DNA from: Arcobacter ellisii
GTDB taxonomy: Bacteria > Campylobacterota > Campylobacteria > Campylobacterales > Arcobacteraceae
DNA: 64,000 bases
NCBI RefSeq assembly: GCF_003544915.1
Contig: NZ_CP032097.1
Span: 744,001-808,000, forward strand
Direction: 5' to 3'
The translations under genes and the position numbers were made by a program. Positions 28,436-36,455 of the stretch are shown piece after piece (positions within the stretch are counted from its first letter, which is position 1; every line of letters starts with the position of its first letter). Below the pieces are notes generated by a model. It was not told the origin of the DNA, did not search any database, and worked only from the letters and a program-made list of their open reading frames with translations.

Positions 28436-29460
28436 TACATATCATCTAAAAATGTTCTTTTTCTTTCTTTTGTGTCAGTAGGTAAATATCTCGAGTATTT
28501 TTGTAAAGTTATACTTGAATTACTATGACCTAAAGTTTTAGAAACCCACATTAAAGACTCACCATTACTTAACATATTACTAGCGAAAGAATGTCTAGTT
28601 TGATAAATACTTCTATGCTCTAGATTTAACTCTTTTAAAGTTTCTTTCCAATATTGTTGCAAACTTCCCGAAGTTCTATAGGGCTTTCCATCACTTCTTA
28701 AAAAGACATATTTACCTTTAGTAATCTTTCTTTGAGAATAAAAATACTTTTCAGCTTGTGAAAGCATATCAATAGTTCTTATACTGCTTTTTGTTTTTGG
28801 TGTACTAATAAAATTATTAGTATGTGTTAATTTTATTGAAATTTTATAATTAATAAAATCTACATTATCCCAAGTCAAAGCCATTAATTCACCCGTACGC
28901 ATACCCGTAAAAAAAGAAATACCGATAAAATTTTTAAATTGTTCATTTTTGATATTCGACAAAATAAAATCTATATCACTTAATGAAAAAGGATTAATTT
29001 CATAAACCGACCTAAAACGTGGTTTTGTGATAGTTAAAGGTGAAGAAAAAATATATTCCTCAATTATTGCCTTTTCAAAAGCAGGTTTTAAAATAGCACT
29101 TACACAAGTGTTTAAAGTTGATTTATCTTGAAATGAATCATAAAAATTTTTAATATTCAAAGGCTTTATATCTTGAACTAAAGTATCTTTAAAATATGGT
29201 ATAATCCACTTATTGAACAACGAACAATAACAATAATGTGAAATAGGTTTTAAAGTCTTTTCCTTATCTTTTAAAACCTGTTCACAAAAATCTAAAAAAG
29301 TCTTATTTTTATTTATAACAGCAAATTTATTAAAGAACTCATCATTTTTAGAATAAGATTGATAAAGCTTTATATTCTCTTTTGAATATTTTAACTTAGT
29401 TGAAATCCTCTTACCTGAAATTGAAACATATAAAATTCCATTACGATTATAAAAGGTCAT
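28435..29460 (-). CDS. Tyrosine recombinase, phage integrase
   Basis: 341 residues. A SAM-like core-binding domain lies at about 55-140. The catalytic domain shows FFTGMRTGELMALTW (first Arg), YQTRHSFAS (the TRH-type box with the second Arg), LGHSNSSIT (His) and the nucleophile in YSRYL. It is expected to integrate and excise the element. It is the outermost gene at the left end, as usual for integrases, and its start overlaps the excisionase-like gene by 4 bases. Confidence 0.93.
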   Translation of the reverse strand: MTFYNRNGILYVSISGKRISTKLKYSKENIKLYQSYSKNDEFFNKFAVINKNKTFLDFCEQVLKDKEKTLKPISHYCYCSLFNKWIIPYFKDTLVQDIKPLNIKNFYDSFQDKSTLNTCVSAILKPAFEKAIIEEYIFSSPLTITKPRFRSVYEINPFSLSDIDFILSNIKNEQFKNFIGISFFTGMRTGELMALTWDNVDFINYKISIKLTHTNNFISTPKTKSSIRTIDMLSQAEKYFYSQRKITKGKYVFLRSDGKPYRTSGSLQQYWKETLKELNLEHRSIYQTRHSFASNMLSNGESLMWVSKTLGHSNSSITLQKYSRYLPTDTKERKRTFLDDM

Positions 29461-29738
29461 AAATTTTCCTTAAATTGTATAATCGCACTTTCTACAAAGT
29501 TATATTTTACCATTTTATTTACAATTGTTTTTTTATAATGTACATTTTCTTTAAATCTTCCATCTTTTATATAATTAGAAACTGTTGTTTTTGATACTTG
29601 AAGATATTTTGCAACATTTTGCAATTTAGTAAGATTTGGTTTATTTTTATTTTGAATGTTTAAAATATCTTGTTTTAATTCTTTAATTTCTTTCAAGAGC
29701 AAAGGAATTAAATCTAAATTTTTTAAATCTATAATCAT
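29457..29738 (-). CDS. Excisionase-like helix-turn-helix protein
   Basis: 93 residues. The N-terminal half is a short coiled coil. The middle has NVAKYLQVSKTTVSNYIKDG, a MerR/excisionase-type winged HTH. It overlaps the integrase gene by 4 bases, the usual place of a recombination directionality factor. RBS AAAAGGA precedes the ATG. That it directs excision is inferred from fold and position. Confidence 0.7.
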   Translation of the reverse strand: MIIDLKNLDLIPLLLKEIKELKQDILNIQNKNKPNLTKLQNVAKYLQVSKTTVSNYIKDGRFKENVHYKKTIVNKMVKYNFVESAIIQFKENL

Positions 29739-29761
29739 ATTTTTTCCTTTTCAAAAAATTT

Positions 29762-29800
29762 ATATAAAAAAAAAGGTTGAGAAATTAATCCCAACCTTTT
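29762..29800 (-). terminator. Rho-independent terminator downstream of the spike region
   Basis: On the leftward strand the RNA forms stem AAAAGGTTG / CAACCTTTT followed by a run of U (29762-29800 read backwards). It ends the spike and small membrane protein transcript and separates it from the excisionase-integrase pair. Confidence 0.88.
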
Positions 29801-29830
29801 AATTATTTTATTGTTTGTTTTTTTTCAATT

Positions 29831-29971
29831 CTAAATACCTAAATGACCTTTTATATAGCTAATCTCTTTTAAACTATAAAATATATATTTAAAAAGTGGA
29901 ACAATAGCCACACTATTAATCAAAATAAACAATTGTGTTAATAATTCGATTGTATCTTTATCTAATGTCAT
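29831..29971 (-). CDS. Small membrane protein, 46 residues
   Basis: Reads MTLDKDTIELLTQLFILI.. and ends ..KGHLGI. A hydrophobic helix spans about 9-35, with a basic end. An RBS (AAAGAGG) lies 6 bases before the ATG, and the gene sits between the spike gene and a strong terminator. Size and position suit a small virion membrane protein, holin or antiholin; there is no family match by eye. Confidence 0.65.
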   Translation of the reverse strand: MTLDKDTIELLTQLFILINSVAIVPLFKYIFYSLKEISYIKGHLGI

Positions 29972-29982
29972 ATAACACCTCT

Positions 29983-31401
29983 TTAATTTGCTGGAGGAAT
30001 TAAATCTGAAACATCATTAACAAATGTATCATATTCAGTTATATTGAAATCAACAAATCTAGTAGCACCAGTTAGTAAACCACTTTCTAAAATTGAAACG
30101 TTTGAGATATCAGCAGAATGACCATTTTTTAAAGTAATTAAAATGTTTTCAATATAACAAGAGGCATTTATATTTCTATCTGCAATAATTAATAATTGAC
30201 CATTAATAACAGCGATATAAGCTTTTAAAGAATCATTAAGTGATAAAGGATAATTATTATAATTACTGAAAGAATCTCCTAAGTTTTCAAATGCTGAAAT
30301 ATTAACACTATTTAAAGAAGTTGGATAAGTTGTTTCAGAATTTAAAGTATATGTAAATAAGTCATATTCATCAGGAGAGTTTAAAATATCTAAATCAATT
30401 GATACCTCTAAAGTATTGTAAGATTTTACAACTTTATAATCTATTTTTTCGATATCTGCAACATTAAGTGATAAATTAGTAACTAACATATTATAATCAT
30501 TAATTTGGCTAGTTCTAAGAACTCTAATTAAAAGTTCATTATCACTTAATTTATTAAATGAATAAATTGAATTTTCAATCTCAAAAGGATTTATAAAATC
30601 TGTTGTTGGTGTTTCAGGTGTTGTTGGTGTAGAACCTGAATTATTTTCAAGATTATCAATTCTTTGTAATAAATCTGTAAAAGTTGAAGATTGAAAAATA
30701 AAAGCAAATATTTTATTTTTTTGAATAGAATCTAAACTATCAAAATCAAAAATTGCACTTTCTGCGTCTTGACCGTCTATACCTTTTAAACTTTCTAACC
30801 ATTCAGACTCTGAACCATCAAAACCATTATTAACAGCTATATCATATGCAGATAAACCATTTTGACCTTTTAAAGACAATAACCATTCAGGCTCTGAACC
30901 TTCAAAACCATTATTTTTTGCTATTTCATAAGAACTTAAACCATTTTGACCTTTTAAAGAGTTTTTTTGTTCTTGTGTTAAATCTTCAAAAGTTCCATTT
31001 GCACCTTTTAAAGACAATAACCATTCAGACTCTGAACCTTCAAAACCATTATTTTTTGCTATTTCATAAGAATTTAAACCATTTTGACCTTTTAAAGAGT
31101 CTTTTTGTTCTTGTGTTAAATCTTCAAAAGTTCCATCTTTAGGAGTAAAATAACCTGATTCATATTTTGATTTAAAATCTTGAAAAATTGTGTTATATTC
31201 ATTATAAAGAATTGATAAATCTTGACTTGATATTGTTGATTGAATACTTTTAAGAGTTTTATATCTTTCCATTATGTCATTTAATTCAGAATCATAATCT
31301 TTTATATCTTCATATTTTAAATCTTTTTCTAAAAATGTTTGATATTTAACAGCAAGTTTTAAAAGATTATCTTCAATAACTTCTAATATATTTTGAGCCA
31401 T
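29983..31401 (-). CDS. Phage spike/fibre protein with collagen-fibre-type modules
   Basis: 472 residues. The N-terminal ~100 residues are helical, probably virion-anchoring. From about 88 to 215 three to four modules follow, of the type GTFEDLTQEQKxSLKGQNG and SYEIAKNNGFEGSESEWLLS, which are common in tail fibres and receptor-binding spikes. A coiled coil and a Pro/Thr hinge (GSTPTTPETPTT) lead to a C-terminal beta-rich domain of about 200 residues, the likely receptor-binding head. The module DNA is nearly repeated, so copy number may change by recombination. RBS AAGGA precedes the ATG. Terminators lie on both sides, suggesting its own promoter or read-through. Confidence 0.8.
   Translation of the reverse strand: MAQNILEVIEDNLLKLAVKYQTFLEKDLKYEDIKDYDSELNDIMERYKTLKSIQSTISSQDLSILYNEYNTIFQDFKSKYESGYFTPKDGTFEDLTQEQKDSLKGQNGLNSYEIAKNNGFEGSESEWLLSLKGANGTFEDLTQEQKNSLKGQNGLSSYEIAKNNGFEGSEPEWLLSLKGQNGLSAYDIAVNNGFDGSESEWLESLKGIDGQDAESAIFDFDSLDSIQKNKIFAFIFQSSTFTDLLQRIDNLENNSGSTPTTPETPTTDFINPFEIENSIYSFNKLSDNELLIRVLRTSQINDYNMLVTNLSLNVADIEKIDYKVVKSYNTLEVSIDLDILNSPDEYDLFTYTLNSETTYPTSLNSVNISAFENLGDSFSNYNNYPLSLNDSLKAYIAVINGQLLIIADRNINASCYIENILITLKNGHSADISNVSILESGLLTGATRFVDFNITEYDTFVNDVSDLIPPAN
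30846..31142. repeat. In-gene tandem repeats in the spike gene
   Basis: Blocks of about 60-170 bases encoding the GQNG..SYEIAKNNGFEGSE and TFEDLTQEQK modules recur with few changes. The copies around 30905-31015 and 31045-31140 are nearly the same, and a shorter copy lies at about 30850-30900. Confidence 0.75.
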
Positions 31402-31431
31402 ATTTTTTTCCTTTCATATTTTTTTTTGGAC

Positions 31432-31466
31432 AAAAAAAAAGGCTAGGTATTTAAACCTAACCTTTT
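31432..31466 (-). terminator. Rho-independent terminator after the 134-residue protein gene
   Basis: Leftward RNA: stem AAAAGGTTAGGT / ACCTAGCCTTTT (one mismatch) followed by U9. Located between the 134-residue protein gene and the spike gene. Confidence 0.88.
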
Positions 31467-31491
31467 AATAACTATTTAGTTTAAAAAACTA

Positions 31492-31896
31492 TTATGGTGC
31501 AACCACAACAGTTTCATAACCTTTAAATGTAACTTTTTTTGGTTTTTCAACTGGGAATAATTCAAATGGTGTAGCAGTTGCTAACGCATTTGTAATATCA
31601 TCATTTGAAGCAGTATTTTTAAAATGAATTGCACCTGAATAAGGTTTAATAGTTTCAAAAATTGGTTTCCCATTTACTGAACCAACAAGACCGATTTGAG
31701 TATGTGGATTTGTGTTAGCCACTAAAGTATCAGCTGTAGCTAAATTTGATTCAATAACTTCTGAAACCTCATAACCACCCTCTAATAAAGCTAAAAGATT
31801 GTCTAAATCTGCTTTATCCATAAAAACACTAAATGCAATTGATAAAGGTTTACCATTTAAGTTTAATTTTTGAACGATTTTATATTTTTTTGCCAT
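31492..31896 (-). CDS. Presumed virion protein, 134 residues (candidate coat protein)
   Basis: No family recognised. Starts MAKKYKIVQKLNLNGKPLS. It has a predicted mix of beta strands and short helices, few charged clusters, no signal peptide and no membrane segment. A strong RBS (AAGGA) precedes it, a long inverted repeat lies upstream (31987-32052), and a strong terminator follows immediately. This is the layout of a separately and highly expressed gene. Together with its place among presumed structural genes this makes it a candidate major coat or abundant structural protein (inference). Confidence 0.6.
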   Translation of the reverse strand: MAKKYKIVQKLNLNGKPLSIAFSVFMDKADLDNLLALLEGGYEVSEVIESNLATADTLVANTNPHTQIGLVGSVNGKPIFETIKPYSGAIHFKNTASNDDITNALATATPFELFPVEKPKKVTFKGYETVVVAP

Positions 31897-31986
31897 TTTT
31901 ATATCCTTATATTATATTTTTTTAAACTTTTTAAATCGGCAAATTTAAGAAAGTAAAGAATTATTACAAATATAAAAAACCATTTC

Positions 31987-32052
31987 AATATCAACTTTTA
32001 AAAATAAAAAAGGCTATAAAATAGGAGTTCTATTAATCTAAGAGTTGATATT
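31987..32052. repeat. Long inverted repeat in the phage intergenic region
   Basis: Arms AATATCAACTTTTA (31987-32000) and TAAGAGTTGATATT (32039-32052) pair at 13 of 14 positions, enclosing 38 bases with smaller dyads. It lies between the 118- and 134-residue genes. Could be a promoter-linked element, an mRNA processing hairpin or a DNA signal. Confidence 0.6.
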
Positions 32053-32058
32053 AACTTT

Positions 32059-32415
32059 TTATAATTTATAATTTGTAGTAATTTTTAAAGAATCAGGTTT
32101 TAAAGAATCAATTTTTACATAACTAAAAATCATATTCTTTAAATCTTCTTCACTAATTGTCTTTTTAAGTTTTGGTATTTTAAAACTATAACCATAATTT
32201 TTAGATGATGAAATAACCTTTATATTTGCAGAATGAATATAGTTATTATCATCTTCCTTTATAGCTTTATCTTCATGTAGTATTTCTCTTATCTCTAATA
32301 GTTCACCTGAAAAAAGTTCATAAAAAACATCAACTATATTTTGATAGTTATCTGCATGTAATTCTGAATAAAGTGTTTTACCATTAGTATTATAAGTGAT
32401 TTGGTATTTCCCCAT
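32059..32415 (-). CDS. Phage protein of unknown function, 118 residues
   Basis: The longest frame starts at 32442, but an ATG at 32415 preceded by GAAAGG at 8 bases is the better start (MGKYQITYNTNGK). It appears weakly similar to the upstream 120-residue protein: a similar beta-rich N-terminus, a shared KKTI segment in the C-terminal third, and the same length. I take them as a tandem paralogous pair. No known family. A GGGC-AAA-GCCC hairpin sits just upstream of its RBS. Confidence 0.6.
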   Translation of the reverse strand: MGKYQITYNTNGKTLYSELHADNYQNIVDVFYELFSGELLEIREILHEDKAIKEDDNNYIHSANIKVISSSKNYGYSFKIPKLKKTISEEDLKNMIFSYVKIDSLKPDSLKITTNYKL

Positions 32416-32425
32416 CTGCAACCTT

Positions 32426-32440
32426 TCGGGCAAAGCCCTC
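32426..32440. repeat. Hairpin repeat, copy 1
   Basis: TCGGGCAAAGCCCTC, a GGGC/GCCC stem with an AAA loop. The same 15 bases occur at 39125-39139 at the apex of a long hairpin. Here it lies between the 120- and 118-residue genes. Confidence 0.6.
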
Positions 32441-32442
32441 AA

Positions 32443-32802
32443 TTAATCTATAAATAATACGTTGTATATATCTTCTATTTGTTCATTATCAATATTTAAT
32501 TTTTTAAATTGAGTTAATATAATATCTTTTGTAATAGTTTTTTTGATATTGTACAATTCAAACATTTTTGCTTTAGTTTTACTTTTTGCACAAACAATAA
32601 TTTTTTTATAATAAAGTTCTTTTGTAATAACTTTTTGAACATAATTTACATTTAATTCTTTTGAATAAACAATCTTCTTAATTGAAGACACCACAGCAAC
32701 TGAAACAGAGTTAAAAAAAGTTAAAATATCAGTTTTTGAATCAGCCTCTATAATTAATGAATCAGAACGACCCAAAGACAAAGTTACATGAAACCAAAAC
32801 AT
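32443..32802 (-). CDS. Phage protein of unknown function, 119-120 residues
   Basis: Starts MFWFHVTLSLGRSDSLIIEA. The ATG at 32802 overlaps the stop of the preceding gene (TGATG), so translation is coupled. An in-frame TTG one codon earlier is possible. It resembles the following 118-residue protein in length and in the KKTIT segment. Rich in Lys and beta-branched residues, no membrane segment. No family recognised; presumed virion or assembly protein from its position. Confidence 0.6.
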   Translation of the reverse strand: MFWFHVTLSLGRSDSLIIEADSKTDILTFFNSVSVAVVSSIKKIVYSKELNVNYVQKVITKELYYKKIIVCAKSKTKAKMFELYNIKKTITKDIILTQFKKLNIDNEQIEDIYNVLFID

Positions 32803-33602
32803 CAAGCAACCTTAGTTCCCATTTGTGTTAATAAATCCAAAGTCAATTTAGCATGTGAAAAAATTTGACCACTTGCAGTTGTAACAATATTTGCATAAGA
32901 ATTTAATTGATTTACATAATCTTGATTAAATGATACTGTATCAGCATTTTGACCTGTACAATCAAAATAAAGCTTTTTATCTCTTTGTGTATTTTTCCAC
33001 ATACCTTTATCAAATTTAAGCATATATAATTCCATGTTTTTTTCTCTTGCAGTATTTCTAACTTTATACATATTAGATTTAGCTTTTTCAACTCTATTAA
33101 CTTTTTGACCTTGTAAAACAATTTGGTTATGTCTTTCTTGACCTATTGCACCAATCAAATTATTAGCAGAATTATTAACCATTCCTGCAAGGGCTAAAGT
33201 TTCTTTTTGATTTCCTATAACGGCACTTGTCGCAGTTCCAACAACAGTAGAACCAATAAAACCAACTGGGGTACGTTTCAAAATTGGATTATTTAATATT
33301 CCCTCTTTTAAAGATTGTATAAATCTTCTTCCCTTAATATAAACATATATACCCGTTAAAATAGCACCCGTTTTTGTAATTGCATATTCAGTAACCAAAA
33401 CAATAGTTGCGTTCATAATACCCATTTTTAAAGTATCTAAAGCACCTTCTAAAGCTTCATCAAATTTAGCATTAGGATTAAAATTCAAATAATCTTTAAC
33501 TTTTTTAAATATTTCTGAACCCTCTTCATAAACTAACAAGGATGTATATTCATCTATAAAATCTTCACCAGCATTTGCCAATACATTTTGAAGAGTAATC
33601 AT
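32802..33602 (-). CDS. Presumed virion membrane/DNA-delivery protein, 266 residues
   Basis: No family recognised. The first 60 residues are acidic and helical. The middle (about 75-150) has two to three hydrophobic, Gly/Ala/Ile-rich segments (MGIMNATIVLVTEYAI; GFIGSTVVGTATSAVIG) that look membrane-active. The C-terminal part is basic and helical (NRVEKAKSNMYKVRNTAREK). The layout recalls membrane or pilot proteins of non-tailed phages (inference). The start overlaps the stop of the preceding gene (TAATG). Confidence 0.6.
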   Translation of the reverse strand: MITLQNVLANAGEDFIDEYTSLLVYEEGSEIFKKVKDYLNFNPNAKFDEALEGALDTLKMGIMNATIVLVTEYAITKTGAILTGIYVYIKGRRFIQSLKEGILNNPILKRTPVGFIGSTVVGTATSAVIGNQKETLALAGMVNNSANNLIGAIGQERHNQIVLQGQKVNRVEKAKSNMYKVRNTAREKNMELYMLKFDKGMWKNTQRDKKLYFDCTGQNADTVSFNQDYVNQLNSYANIVTTASGQIFSHAKLTLDLLTQMGTKVA

Positions 33603-34699
33603 TATTTCCCCTCCCCACTAAAAACCTTTGAAGTGTTTTCAGTTGTATAAACAGTTTTATCATGTGACGAAAATTTCTCAAGAAGTTTAAAAAGACTAGC
33701 TTCATCAAAACCAATTCCACCCTCACCAGTTCCTAGACCACTATTTAAAGCACCATCTAAATGTGTTAATGTTTCTTCTGTACTATCTTTCCAGTTATAA
33801 GTATTTTCAGCAGTTTTATAAATATTATGTTCAGCATGATTTTTTGCTTTTACCTCTCTTGGTTTGATAACATTTCCTGAACTGTCTTTTAATGTTGAAA
33901 CTCCGTCTTTTTCAAAGTCTAATTGTTCATTTTTCTTTGTTATATTTTCAACAATTTTTGCATTTGTTTCTTTTTGATTTTCAATACCTTCAACTATCTT
34001 TGTATTAGTTTGAACCTGATTTTCTTTCATTGAATTAATTGCATTTGTTAAATCAGCTGTATCAAGATTGAAAGTTCCACCACTTGCGTCAATTGTTGAA
34101 GTCTTTTGAGCAATAACAGATTTTATATTTGCCATATTTTTAATCATTGTTGAATTTTGAAGTATTATTCTTTCATTTTGGTCGTATAATTGCCCCTGCA
34201 TATATAGTTGAGATTCTGCAATAGAGTTAGCGTGTTCTCTTAATTCCAGTTCTTTCATTCTTAATTGAACTTGCATTTTTTTATATTCAATATCAGCTTT
34301 CGCCAACATAATCTCTCTTTCGTGTTGCTTTTGCTTTAAATCATTTCCAGCTTTCATTTGAGAGATTAAAGGCGAAGTTGTTTGAACTTGGGGGACAGAC
34401 AAATCGGAGTCAAAATCAGATAGCATTTTATTCATCAAATGCTCTTTAAATCTTATTTTTTCAGCCTCCAAAAGACCAATAATGCCCAATTTTTCTTCTA
34501 AAGGCTTTTTAGTTTCCGAACTAACCTTAACTCCTAATTCTTCCTTAACGGCAACAGTTTCATCATCAATTCCAAATTTCATAACAACCGTTGTATCTGC
34601 TAATGTACCAGCATTAGAAATAATTTTAGTAACTCCAACGGGCAATGAATAAAAATTTGAATCATTTTCTAAGCCGTCAGCGTATTGAGTATAAGGCAT
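33602..34699 (-). CDS. Presumed structural protein with long coiled coil, 365 residues
   Basis: No family recognised. The N-terminal ~90 residues look globular (YSLPVGVTKIISNAG). About 100-260 is a long charged helix rich in Lys, Glu and Gln (for example MLAKADIEYKKMQVQLRMKE), then a Gly-rich, flexible C-terminus. A very strong RBS (AGGGGG) lies 6 bases before the ATG. Long helical proteins of this kind serve as scaffold, pilot or minor capsid proteins in small phages. It is coupled to the downstream 266-residue gene by a TAATG overlap. Confidence 0.6.
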   Translation of the reverse strand: MPYTQYADGLENDSNFYSLPVGVTKIISNAGTLADTTVVMKFGIDDETVAVKEELGVKVSSETKKPLEEKLGIIGLLEAEKIRFKEHLMNKMLSDFDSDLSVPQVQTTSPLISQMKAGNDLKQKQHEREIMLAKADIEYKKMQVQLRMKELELREHANSIAESQLYMQGQLYDQNERIILQNSTMIKNMANIKSVIAQKTSTIDASGGTFNLDTADLTNAINSMKENQVQTNTKIVEGIENQKETNAKIVENITKKNEQLDFEKDGVSTLKDSSGNVIKPREVKAKNHAEHNIYKTAENTYNWKDSTEETLTHLDGALNSGLGTGEGGIGFDEASLFKLLEKFSSHDKTVYTTENTSKVFSGEGK

Positions 34700-34776
34700 T
34701 ATTGACCCCCTAACAGTTTATTTATTTTTTGTAATTCTTTTAATATATTGTTTAATATTTCTTTACATTCATCCAT
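34699..34776 (-). CDS. Possible 25-residue peptide / leader ORF
   Basis: Reads MDECKEILNNILKELQKINK and ends LLGGQ. AAGGA lies 9 bases upstream. Its stop overlaps the start of the coiled-coil gene (TAATG), and its last codons form that gene's RBS. Either a small helical protein or a translational coupler; evidence is only positional. Confidence 0.45.
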   Translation of the reverse strand: MDECKEILNNILKELQKINKLLGGQ

Positions 34777-34805
34777 TTTTTTATTTTCCTTTCTATTTAT
34801 TTTTT

Positions 34806-35747
34806 TTATTCAGTTATGCCAAAACATTGGGCAAGACAACACAATTTCGGATTAATTACTTCATTACTTCTATCACGATAAACTAATAAATATTTTTTTC
34901 TAATTTGCACAAATTCGTCGGTTATTTCATCAATTTCAAAACCTTTATAAAATATATATCCAACATAACGAGAAGTTTCGGGAGTCCATCTATCATTATA
35001 ATTTGTATTAAAATAACCTCTTCCATAACCTAAACTAGAATAATGTAAATTTTCACTATATCTACCACCCCAAGCAGGAACAACACCACCACCCCAAAAA
35101 GTAGAAAATTGATTATAATCTTCAAACCCCTCTAAAGGATTAACACCAGTAATTCCGTTAAGCGTTCCGCCCTCATCTTTAAAAGTTTTAACATTTAAAG
35201 GAGGTGTAATTGAGTCGGAAAACTCAACTTTAGAGCCAGTATCAAAAGAATATACTAAAGGAGTCCATTCCCAATGGGGTTTTGTGTAATCATTGTTATC
35301 AATAGGTTGAGGAATGTTAAAAATATCGTGTAATGTGACCTTATTAGGAAAAAAATCAATTAATTTTGTTTTTAAAATAATAGGCTCGATATGATGATTT
35401 TTTGTTGTATAAACTGGAGTGTAATATCTACCCTCAAAATCTTTAATATAATAAGTGTCATATCCTTTTGAATGTGCATAACTATGTGTTAAATTCATAG
35501 TTTCAACTCTTATTCTTTTTCCATTATCTGAGTCATATTGACTAAAAGAAACATTATAATAATGAAAAATAAAATCTTTTGGTAATAATTCAGCATTAGG
35601 AAACATATCAAAGGGCATATAATTTAATTCTAAAGTTTTATCATAATCATAAAAATATAAAGTATAACTAATCAAAAAAGGGGCTTTGATATTGTAATCT
35701 AAAGCCTGATTTATTGATGTTAAAATTTCATTGTTTAAATAACCCAT
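34806..35747 (-). CDS. Presumed virion protein, 313 residues (candidate capsid or spike)
   Basis: No family recognised. Rich in Tyr, Phe, Trp and Asn, predicted mostly beta, with a Gly/Trp-rich stretch FWGGGVVPAWGGRYSENLHY around 225-245 and two adjacent Cys near the end (LCCLAQCFG). It starts 8 bases after the holin-like gene. The size would fit a double-jelly-roll capsid protein of a small non-tailed phage, but this cannot be shown by eye. A receptor-binding role is the main alternative. Confidence 0.6.
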   Translation of the reverse strand: MGYLNNEILTSINQALDYNIKAPFLISYTLYFYDYDKTLELNYMPFDMFPNAELLPKDFIFHYYNVSFSQYDSDNGKRIRVETMNLTHSYAHSKGYDTYYIKDFEGRYYTPVYTTKNHHIEPIILKTKLIDFFPNKVTLHDIFNIPQPIDNNDYTKPHWEWTPLVYSFDTGSKVEFSDSITPPLNVKTFKDEGGTLNGITGVNPLEGFEDYNQFSTFWGGGVVPAWGGRYSENLHYSSLGYGRGYFNTNYNDRWTPETSRYVGYIFYKGFEIDEITDEFVQIRKKYLLVYRDRSNEVINPKLCCLAQCFGITE

Positions 35748-35755
35748 TTATAAAC

Positions 35756-35992
35756 CTAATTTTTACTTTTTTGAACAAAAGTTTTATTTTCTGTTAATGC
35801 TTCATCAATTTCAGGAGATAAGCCACCTTTTGAATTTTTTGCATTTTCCAAAGTGTTAGAAACAGCTTTTAAAATTTTAATACCTAAATCAATTTTACTA
35901 GCATATTTAACTGGTAAAAGATACATTAAAGGGGGATATACAGCCCCAAGAACTAATAATATATTTCCTAAATTTTCTGTTATGATTTCCAT
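35756..35992 (-). CDS. Holin-like small membrane protein
   Basis: 78 residues. One or two hydrophobic segments at about 7-28 (NILLVLGAVYPPLMYLLP), then an amphipathic basic helix and a polar tail. It directly follows the lysozyme gene (1-base gap; its RBS is within the last codons of lysozyme). Size, topology and position fit a holin or a spanin-like lysis partner; no sequence family is recognised. Confidence 0.6.
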   Translation of the reverse strand: MEIITENLGNILLVLGAVYPPLMYLLPVKYASKIDLGIKILKAVSNTLENAKNSKGGLSPEIDEALTENKTFVQKSKN

Positions 35993-35993
35993 T

Positions 35994-36452
35994 TTAATAT
36001 TTTCCTTCTCTCATTACTTTTGATAAATATTCACTTCTTAATAGTCCAGAATTACCTCTTTTATTATCTTGCATATCGTAGTTAATAAAATCTTTATGCC
36101 ATTTTGAATTTAGCATTTCTTCTGAAGCACTTTGAAAGTTGTTATTTTGTAAATGTTTAATAGTATTTTTAAATTCCAATAAGTTTGGAACTCCCATATT
36201 GTAAGCCATTTCTAAAAGAACATTTTGTCTAATATCATCAAGCTTTTTGAAAACTGGTAATTTGTCCTCTAACTCTAATTTAATATTCAAAATGTCATTT
36301 CTTAATAATAAATCTGCTTCACTTTTACTAATTCCATTTAGTTGTATATTTCTACCCCAACCAATAGTTATAAACCCATTAGGACACTTATAAGGTTTTA
36401 AACTTATGTCCTCACTTTTTTTAATTGAATCTTCTAATAAATCAATATTCAT
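35994..36452 (-). CDS. T4-type lysozyme endolysin (muramidase)
   Basis: 152 residues. Catalytic pattern Glu14-8 residues-Cys23-5 residues-Thr29 in SEDISLKPYKCPNGFITIGW, the E-D/C-T triad of phage GH24 lysozymes with Cys in the Asp position. NMGVPNLLEFKNTIKHLQNN and the C-terminal RRGxSGLLRSEYL-like segment (NKRGNSGLLRSEYL) complete the family. It cleaves the glycan chain of peptidoglycan for release or entry. There is no signal peptide, so it needs the adjacent holin-like protein for export. RBS AAAGG precedes the ATG. Confidence 0.93.
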   Translation of the reverse strand: MNIDLLEDSIKKSEDISLKPYKCPNGFITIGWGRNIQLNGISKSEADLLLRNDILNIKLELEDKLPVFKKLDDIRQNVLLEMAYNMGVPNLLEFKNTIKHLQNNNFQSASEEMLNSKWHKDFINYDMQDNKRGNSGLLRSEYLSKVMREGKY

Positions 36453-36455
36453 GTT

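Noticed and set aside
30846-31142. CRISPR-like array
   Set aside because: The repeats are in-frame protein modules of the spike, with no unique spacers.
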